Shown one piece after another: positions 1 through 4,459 of a DNA stretch of 6,543 nucleotides; positions within the stretch are counted from its first letter, which is position 1; each line of letters opens with the position of its first letter. Origin of the DNA: an uncultured Rivibacter sp. (GTDB taxonomy: Bacteria > Pseudomonadota > Gammaproteobacteria > Burkholderiales > Burkholderiaceae). Below the pieces are notes generated by a model that was not told where the DNA came from, searched no databases, and saw nothing but the letters and a program-made list of their open reading frames with translations. The stretch covers positions 1 to 6,543 of the forward strand of contig CAMLNA010000191.1 in NCBI GenBank assembly GCA_946481025.1, written 5' to 3'. Position numbers and translations under genes: made by a program.

Positions 1-987
1 CACATCGACCAGGAGGTTCACCCCGATCACCAGCGTCGCCGTGATCAGGATCCCGCCCTGCACCACGGGATAGTCGCGCCGGCTGATCGCATCGATGAGC
101 CACTTGCCCACCCCCGGCCAGGAAAAGATCGTCTCGGTCAGCACCGCCCCGCCCAGCAGCGTGCCGACCAGCAGGCCGATCACCGTGACCACCGGCACCA
201 GCGCATTGCGCAAGGCATGCACGAAGACCACCCGCAGGGGCGGCAGGCCCTTGGCCCGGGCCGTGCGCACGTAGTCCTCGCGCAGCACCTCGAGCATCGA
301 GGAACGCGTCATCCGTGCGATGACCGCCAGCGGCACCGTGCCCAGCACGATGGACGGCAGCACGAGGTGCGCCACCGCCGACTTGAAGGCGCCGGCCTCG
401 CCGGACAGCCACGCGTCGATGAGCATGAAGCCGGTGCGCGGCGCGATGTCGAACTCCAGCGCCATGCGGCCCGACACCGGCAGCGCGAACTCCGGCGCCC
501 ATTCGCGCATGTAGACCGAGAAGAACATGATGAGCAGCAGGCCCCACCAGAAGATCGGCATCGAGAAGCCGGTGAGCGACAGGCCCATCACGCCGTGGTC
601 GAGCGCCGAGCCGCGCCGGATGGCGGCCAGCACGCCGGCGAGCAGCCCCGCCACCACGGCGAACAGCATGGCGCAGATCGAGAGCTCCAGCGTGGCCGGA
701 AAGAGCTTCAGGAACTCGCTCCACACCGCCTCGTGTGTGACGAAGGATTCGCCCAGGTCGAGGTGCAGCGCCTTCCACAGGTAGGCGAGGTACTGCTCCC
801 ACAGCGGCCGGTCGAGGCCCAGGCGGTGCAGCACCTCGGCATGGAAGGCGGGGTCGAGCCGGCGTTCGCCGGCCATCACCTGCACCGGGTCGCCCGGGAT
901 CAGGTGGATCAGCGAAAACGCCAGCAGCGTGATGCCGAGGAAGGTGGGGATGACGAGCGCCAGGCGCCGCAGCAGGAAACCGAACAT
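1..987 (-). CDS. dppB: Dipeptide ABC transporter permease DppB (3' end cut by window edge)
   Basis: Inner-membrane permease subunit of a DppBCDF-type importer; with DppC it forms the channel that takes peptides from a DppA-type binding protein. All 329 codons from ATG at 987 to the left edge are open, with no stop reached; E. coli DppB has 339 residues, so only about a dozen are probably missing. The N-terminus (MFGFLLRRLALVIPTFLGIT) aligns residue for residue with E. coli DppB, followed by IPGDPV (30-35), a periplasmic region, hydrophobic segments near 10-30, 98-123 and 136-158, and further ones in the C-terminal half. The cytoplasmic EAA loop that docks on the ATPases is present (YVRTARAKGL, Gly247), followed by HALRNALVPVVTVIGL and ETIFSWPG. 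An in-frame TGA at 1006-1008 and no start codon between it and 987 fix the start. No clear Shine-Dalgarno sequence precedes it. It lies 201 bp downstream of the second binding-protein gene, same strand. Identification as DppB rather than OppB or GsiC rests on the very close match throughout. Confidence 0.95.
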   Translation of the reverse strand, partial: MFGFLLRRLALVIPTFLGITLLAFSLIHLIPGDPVQVMAGERRLDPAFHAEVLHRLGLDRPLWEQYLAYLWKALHLDLGESFVTHEAVWSEFLKLFPATLELSICAMLFAVVAGLLAGVLAAIRRGSALDHGVMGLSLTGFSMPIFWWGLLLIMFFSVYMREWAPEFALPVSGRMALEFDIAPRTGFMLIDAWLSGEAGAFKSAVAHLVLPSIVLGTVPLAVIARMTRSSMLEVLREDYVRTARAKGLPPLRVVFVHALRNALVPVVTVIGLLVGTLLGGAVLTETIFSWPGVGKWLIDAISRRDYPVVQGGILITATLVIGVNLLVDV

Positions 988-1020
988 GGGTGGGCGTTTG
1001 TCTTGTCAGTGTTCCATGAC

Positions 1021-1052
1021 GCCGAAGGCGCTACGGGCGAACGGGGGGTGGT
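1021..1052 (-). repeat. Short intergenic element, copy 1
   Basis: The 17 bp at 1021-1037 match 4431-4447 in the other long intergenic gap at 16 of 17 positions, in the same orientation relative to the genes. In both copies a GGGGGTGGT tract follows, directly in the other copy and after a 6-bp insertion here. The element begins with a small hairpin (CGCC-GAA-GGCG, 1020-1030). It lies between dppB and the larger palindrome, with no coding potential seen. It looks like a degenerate copy of a dispersed intergenic repeat; its function is unknown. Confidence 0.55.
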
Positions 1053-1075
1053 TTGCGCATGGGTCGCTGAAGACC

Positions 1076-1166
1076 TTCACCACGGAGGCGCGGAGGGCAC
1101 GGAGATTCGCGGAGGAATGCAGGGCTTCACTGCGGTCCTGCGCGTCCTCCGCGCCTCGGCGGTGAA
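1076..1166. repeat. 91-bp imperfect palindromic repeat in the dppA-dppB gap
   Basis: The outer 29 bp of each end are inverted copies of one another, matching at 24 of 29 positions: both arms begin TTCACC and share GAGGCGCGGAGG at the core (left arm 1076-1104, right arm 1138-1166). The roughly 33 bp between them form a loop. Both arms are built on an imperfect GGAGGCGCGGAGG-type purine-rich motif, which I associate with dispersed palindromic repeats in many bacterial genomes; this is recollection, not a search. The transcript would fold into a long stem-loop after the second binding-protein gene. No T-run follows on the minus strand, so a classical intrinsic terminator is unlikely. By analogy with the palindromes between malE and malF in E. 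coli, it may stabilise the upstream mRNA or dampen readthrough into dppB. The rest of the 988-1188 gap shows no gene, promoter or terminator I can support. Confidence 0.7.
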
Positions 1167-1188
1167 TCAATTGGGGGTTCACTTCAGT

Positions 1189-2763
1189 TCAGTCCACGCG
1201 GGCTGCGCGGAAGTCGTTGCCGCCGAAGGGGGTGGCCACGTAGCCCGACACGCGCTTGTGGGCTGCCGCCACCAGCTGCCGGTTGGCCAGCGGGATGAGG
1301 CCGGTTTCCTCGTGCAGCAGGCGCTGGGCCTTCACGTACAGCCCCGTGCGCTTCTTCACGTCGGCGGTGGCGCGGCCTGCGGCGAGCAGCTCGTCGAAGG
1401 CCTTGTGGCACCAGCGGCTCTTGTTGCCGCCGCCTTCGACCGCCGCACAGCTGAGGTTGGGTGTGAGGAAGTTGTCCGGGTCGCCGTTGTCGCTGAACCA
1501 GCTGAGCAGCGCGATGTCGTGCTCACCCTTGCCGGTGCGCTTGTACAGCTCGCCCAGCTCCATGAGCTGCGGGCGCACCTTCACGCCGATCTTCGCCCAG
1601 TCGGCCTGCAGCAGCTCCACGCCGCGCTTGATGTCGCTGTTGCGGGCCGTGGCAAAGAGCGTGAGCTCGCTGCCGTCGTAGCCCGAGGCCTTGACCAACG
1701 CACGGGCGCGCTCCACGTCGTAGGGGCGCCGGATCGACGCATCGTGGCTCCAGATGCCCGGCGGCAGGAAGCTGCCCGCCACCGTGGCGTTGCCGCCATA
1801 GACGGACTTCACGTACGTGGCACGGTCGACGGCCAGCGACAGCGCCTCGCGAAAGCGCTTGTCCGAGAGGAACCTGCGCTGCGAATTGGGCGCGAGGTAG
1901 GCGGTGGTGAGCGGATGGCCGCGCACGACGTTGATGCGGGCATCGCCGTCGAAGGCACGCGCGTTGTCGCCCGGCAGTTCGCCGGTCACCAGGCATTCAC
2001 CGGCCTTCACCCGCTGCACGCGCACCGCCGGGTCGGGCGTGATGGCGAACACGAGCTGGTCGATCTTCGGCGCGCCGCCCCAGTAGGCCTTGTGCGCCTC
2101 GTAGCGGATCACCGCGTCCTTCTGGTAGCTCTTGAAGGCGAACGGACCGGTGCCGACGGGCTGGGTGTTGATCTGCTCGAGCGCGCCCGCCTTGCGCAGC
2201 TGTTCGCCGTACTCGGCCGAGTACACCGAGGCGATCGAGGTCATGGTCAGGTTGGCGATGAAGGGCGCCTCGGGCCGGGTGAGGGTGATGCGCACGGTGT
2301 GCGCATCGACCTTCTCCACCGACTTGACGAGCTCGCGCATGCTCATGCCGGCCCAGTAGGGGAAGCCGTTGCGCGCGGCGGCGTGGGCGGGGTGGTTCTT
2401 GTCGTTGATGCGCTGGAAGGACCACACCACGTCGTCGGCGTTCATGTCGCGACCCGGCTTGAACCACGGCGTGCTGTGGAACTTGACGCCGCGGCGCAGG
2501 TGCAGCGTGTAGGCCAGGCCGTCGGGGCTGATCTGCCAGCGCTCGGCCAGCCCCGGCACCACCTCGGTGGTGCCGGGCTTCATGTGCAGCAGCTGGTCGT
2601 ACAGCGTGAGGCCGGCTGCATCGTTGGTGTCCACGGTCTCGTACTGGGCGATGTCGAAGCCTTCCGGCGCGCTGTCGGCGCAGAAGGTCAGCGTGCCGGC
2701 GGCGTGTGCGCCGGCCATGCCCAGCAGGGCGGCTGCGACGCAGCCATGGCGTGCGCTGCGCAT
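1189..2763 (-). CDS. dppA: DppA-family periplasmic substrate-binding protein, second tandem copy
   Basis: Solute-binding protein of family 5 (peptide/nickel SBPs), 524 residues. It binds a peptide-like ligand in the periplasm and delivers it to the permease. Residues 1-21 are a Sec signal peptide (Arg-rich start, hydrophobic core, AHA|AG cleavage). The mature protein follows E. coli DppA closely: PGLAERW, RGVKFHSTPWFKP, NADDVVWSF, LTRPEAPF, QPVGTGPF, QKDAVIRY, and SDNGDPDNF, whose Asp425 corresponds to DppA Asp408, which holds the peptide ammonium group. Cys28, the Cys of GECLV, Cys439 and Cys452 match the two DppA disulphides. The position aligned with carboxylate-binding Arg355 is Thr372, with the nearest Arg at 374, and the Trp of the EWGE motif is Leu403. 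It is about 60% identical by eye to the preceding gene. ATG at 2763 is chosen because the signal peptide begins there, 5 bp after the upstream stop; an in-frame GTG at 2772 is a less likely alternative. Ligand unknown: dipeptides, or glutathione or haem as for some relatives. Confidence 0.93.
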   Translation of the reverse strand: MRSARHGCVAAALLGMAGAHAAGTLTFCADSAPEGFDIAQYETVDTNDAAGLTLYDQLLHMKPGTTEVVPGLAERWQISPDGLAYTLHLRRGVKFHSTPWFKPGRDMNADDVVWSFQRINDKNHPAHAAARNGFPYWAGMSMRELVKSVEKVDAHTVRITLTRPEAPFIANLTMTSIASVYSAEYGEQLRKAGALEQINTQPVGTGPFAFKSYQKDAVIRYEAHKAYWGGAPKIDQLVFAITPDPAVRVQRVKAGECLVTGELPGDNARAFDGDARINVVRGHPLTTAYLAPNSQRRFLSDKRFREALSLAVDRATYVKSVYGGNATVAGSFLPPGIWSHDASIRRPYDVERARALVKASGYDGSELTLFATARNSDIKRGVELLQADWAKIGVKVRPQLMELGELYKRTGKGEHDIALLSWFSDNGDPDNFLTPNLSCAAVEGGGNKSRWCHKAFDELLAAGRATADVKKRTGLYVKAQRLLHEETGLIPLANRQLVAAAHKRVSGYVATPFGGNDFRAARVD

Positions 2764-2775
2764 GACGGTCACTTC
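2764..2775 (-). promoter_or_regulatory. Tight gene junction with weak ribosome-binding site
   Basis: The upstream binding-protein gene stops with TGA at 2769-2771, and the next ATG is at 2763, leaving 5 bp. The only Shine-Dalgarno-like tract is GAAG at 2772-2775, inside the upstream reading frame and 8 bp from the ATG. An in-frame GTG (2770-2772) overlaps the stop as GTGA. This arrangement suggests one mRNA and translational coupling of the two binding proteins. Coupling is inferred from spacing only. Confidence 0.45.
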
Positions 2776-4346
2776 AGGCTCACGTGGCGGAAGTCGTTGT
2801 GCGTGAAGGGGCTCGGGATATAGCCGGACACGCGCTTGTTCACCGCCGTCATGTAGACCGGGTAGACCAGCGGGATGGTGCCCACGTCGTCGTACAGCAC
2901 GCGCTGCGCCTTCATGTAGAGGTCGTTGCGCTTCTTCGGGTCGGTGGTCTTGCGGGCCAGGTCGATGTATTCGTCGAACTGCTTGTTGCACCACTGGCTC
3001 TTGTTGCCGCCGCCTTCCACCGCGGCACAGGCGAGGTTGGTGGTGAAGAAGTTGTCGGGGTCGCCGTTGTCGCCGGCCCAGCGCAGGAAGGTGATGTCGT
3101 GCTCGCCCTTGCCGGTGCGCTTGAGCATCTCGCCCCACTCGATCATCTGCACCCGGGCCTTGATGCCGACCTTGGCCCAGTCCGCCTGCATCAGCTCGGC
3201 GGCGCGCTTGGCGTCGATGCTGCCGCCGATGCGGGTGAAGATCGCGAGCTCGGTGCCGTCGTAGCCGCTGGCCTTGACCAGCTGCTCGGCCTTCTTCGGG
3301 TCGTGCCGGTTGAGCAGGGACTTGTCGTGCCCCCACATGCTGGGCGGCAGGAAGCTGGTGGCCGGGGTGGCATGGCCGCCGTACACCGCCTGGATGTAGG
3401 TCTTCTTGTCGAGCGCGAGCCACAGCGCCTCGCGGAAGCGCTTGTCGGAGAGGAACTTGCGCTTCGTGTTGGGCGCGATGTACTCGGTGAGCAGCGGGTT
3501 GTTGCGCACGATCTGCACGTTCGGGTCCTTGTCGAACGTGCCGGCGGTCTCGGCCTTCATGTTGGTGCCCACCAGGCACTCGCCGGCCTTCAGCCGCTGC
3601 ACGCGCACGTTGGGGTCGAGCGTGATCGCGAAGATGAGCTTGTCGATCTTGGGCACGCCGCCCCAGTAGGCCGGGTTGGCGTTGTAGCGGATCACCGCGT
3701 CCTTCTGGTAGCTCTGGAACACGAAGGGCCCGCTGCCCACAGGCTGCGTGTTGATGTCGCCCAGCCTGCCGGCCTTTTGCAGCTGCTCGCCGTATTCGGC
3801 CGAGTAGATGGAGCCGATGGCCTCCATCGCCATGTCGGCCAGGAACGGGGCCTCGGGCCTGGTGAGCGTGATGCGCACGGTGTGATCGTTCACCTTCTCG
3901 ACCGACTTGATGAGCGAGGACATGCCCATGCCCTCCCAGTAGACGTAGCCGTTCTTGGCCACGCCGTGCGCCGGGTGCTTCTTGTCGTTCACGCGGTTGA
4001 TGGACCAGACCACGTCGTCGGCGTTGAAGTCGCGCGTCGGCTTGAACCACGGGGTGGTGTGGAACTTCACGCCCTTGCGCAGCTGGAAGGTGTAGACGAG
4101 GCCGTCGGCGCTGATGTCCCACTTCTCGGCCAGGCCCGGGCGGATCTCGGTGGTGCCGGGCTTGAAGCTCAGCAGCTGGTCGTAGATCGTGCGGCCGGCG
4201 GCGTCGTTGGTCACCGCCGACTCGTACTGCGCGATGTCGAAGCCGTCGGGCGAGGCTTCGGTGCACACGGTCAGCGTGCCGGCGGCATGAGCGGTGCCGA
4301 ACAGGAGTGCGGCGGCAGCGGCGATGAGTTTGCGGTGTGTGAGCAT
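2769..4346 (-). CDS. dppA: DppA-family periplasmic dipeptide-binding protein, first tandem copy
   Basis: Family 5 solute-binding protein of 525 residues (E. coli DppA precursor: 535), expected to capture short peptides in the periplasm for the DppB-containing importer. The signal peptide is residues 1-21 (MLTHRKLIAAAAALLFGTAHA), with cleavage at AHA|AG. DppA landmarks follow in order: PGLAEKW, RKGVKFHTTPWFKPTRDFNA, LTRPEAPFLAD, QPVGSGPF, QKDAVIRY, SDKRFREAL, QADWAKVG, EWGE, and GDNGDPDNF with Asp426 equivalent to DppA Asp408. Cys28/Cys257 and Cys440/Cys453 match the two DppA disulphides with the same 13-residue spacing in the second. The residue aligned with DppA Arg355 is Ile373, with Arg372 directly before it, so the carboxylate clamp may be shifted by one. 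ATG at 4346 is chosen because it starts the signal peptide; the reading frame stays open far upstream only as a shadow of the peptidase gene. No Shine-Dalgarno sequence is evident. It keeps more DppA-like residues than the downstream copy, so it is the better candidate for the dipeptide receptor. Confidence 0.95.
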   Translation of the reverse strand: MLTHRKLIAAAAALLFGTAHAAGTLTVCTEASPDGFDIAQYESAVTNDAAGRTIYDQLLSFKPGTTEIRPGLAEKWDISADGLVYTFQLRKGVKFHTTPWFKPTRDFNADDVVWSINRVNDKKHPAHGVAKNGYVYWEGMGMSSLIKSVEKVNDHTVRITLTRPEAPFLADMAMEAIGSIYSAEYGEQLQKAGRLGDINTQPVGSGPFVFQSYQKDAVIRYNANPAYWGGVPKIDKLIFAITLDPNVRVQRLKAGECLVGTNMKAETAGTFDKDPNVQIVRNNPLLTEYIAPNTKRKFLSDKRFREALWLALDKKTYIQAVYGGHATPATSFLPPSMWGHDKSLLNRHDPKKAEQLVKASGYDGTELAIFTRIGGSIDAKRAAELMQADWAKVGIKARVQMIEWGEMLKRTGKGEHDITFLRWAGDNGDPDNFFTTNLACAAVEGGGNKSQWCNKQFDEYIDLARKTTDPKKRNDLYMKAQRVLYDDVGTIPLVYPVYMTAVNKRVSGYIPSPFTHNDFRHVSLK

Positions 4347-4383
4347 GTCGTGCAAGGCCAGGAGTTGTTCGAGTGGACGCCGC

Positions 4384-4403
4384 GGATCCGGCTCTGCCGG
4401 TCC
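4384..4403. repeat. Small intergenic hairpin
   Basis: CCGGC (4388-4392) and GCCGG (4396-4400) pair perfectly around a 3-base loop. The stem extends by three more pairs (GGA with TCC) if T4387 is bulged. It lies about 40 bp before the first dppA start codon, and no T-run follows on the coding strand, so it is not a standard terminator. It is probably part of the same GC-rich intergenic element as the neighbouring hairpin. Confidence 0.5.
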
Positions 4404-4407
4404 GCTG

Positions 4408-4435
4408 GCGGCGCCCCCTTGAGGGGGAGCGCCGC
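4408..4435. repeat. GC-rich hairpin between the peptidase and first dppA genes
   Basis: GCGGCGC-type arms (4408-4414 and 4429-4435) plus a C-tract (4415-4418) and G-tract (4423-4426) form a stem of about 11 pairs, with a 2-base bulge and a TTGA loop. It lies 24 bp past the peptidase stop codon. With no U-tract after it on the minus strand, it could act as a weak or Rho-assisted termination point or an mRNA 3'-end stabiliser, but is most simply a dispersed palindromic element. I cannot place a promoter for dppA in the 4347-4459 gap. Confidence 0.55.
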
Positions 4436-4453
4436 AGGCGCTACGGGGGTGGT
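4431..4453 (-). repeat. Short intergenic element, copy 2
   Basis: This is the second copy of the element at 1021-1052, with 16 of 17 bases identical over 4431-4447 and GGGGGTGGT ending it. It overlaps the right arm of the larger hairpin and forms its own small inverted repeat (GCGCC-GCA-GGCGC, 4429-4441). It ends 7 bp before the peptidase stop codon. Function unknown. Confidence 0.55.
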
Positions 4454-4459
4454 CCATAT

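Noticed and set aside
1006..1017. Three-codon leader ORF (ATG GAA CAC TGA) before dppB
   Set aside because: Too short to support a leader-peptide function and has no clear ribosome-binding site; likely chance.
1076..1166. CRISPR repeat or a transposon end
   Set aside because: There is only one inverted-repeat unit, with no direct-repeat spacing, no flanking target-site duplication recognised, and no transposase in the window.
217..2823. Plus-strand open frame of 868 codons opposite dppB and the second dppA
   Set aside because: Its translation is low-complexity, rich in His, Arg, Ala and Gly, with no recognisable domain. It runs antisense to clear DppB and DppA reading frames and across an intergenic gap: a typical shadow in GC-rich DNA.
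2764..4266. Long in-frame N-terminal extension of the second dppA
   Set aside because: The frame lacks stops only because it shadows the first dppA in another frame. The extension is Arg/Gln/His-rich nonsense, and a clear signal peptide starts at the ATG at 2763.
4408..4435. Rho-independent terminator after the peptidase gene
   Set aside because: The stem is strong, but no T-tract follows on the minus strand; the sequence continues GC-rich. Kept as a hairpin or repeat instead.
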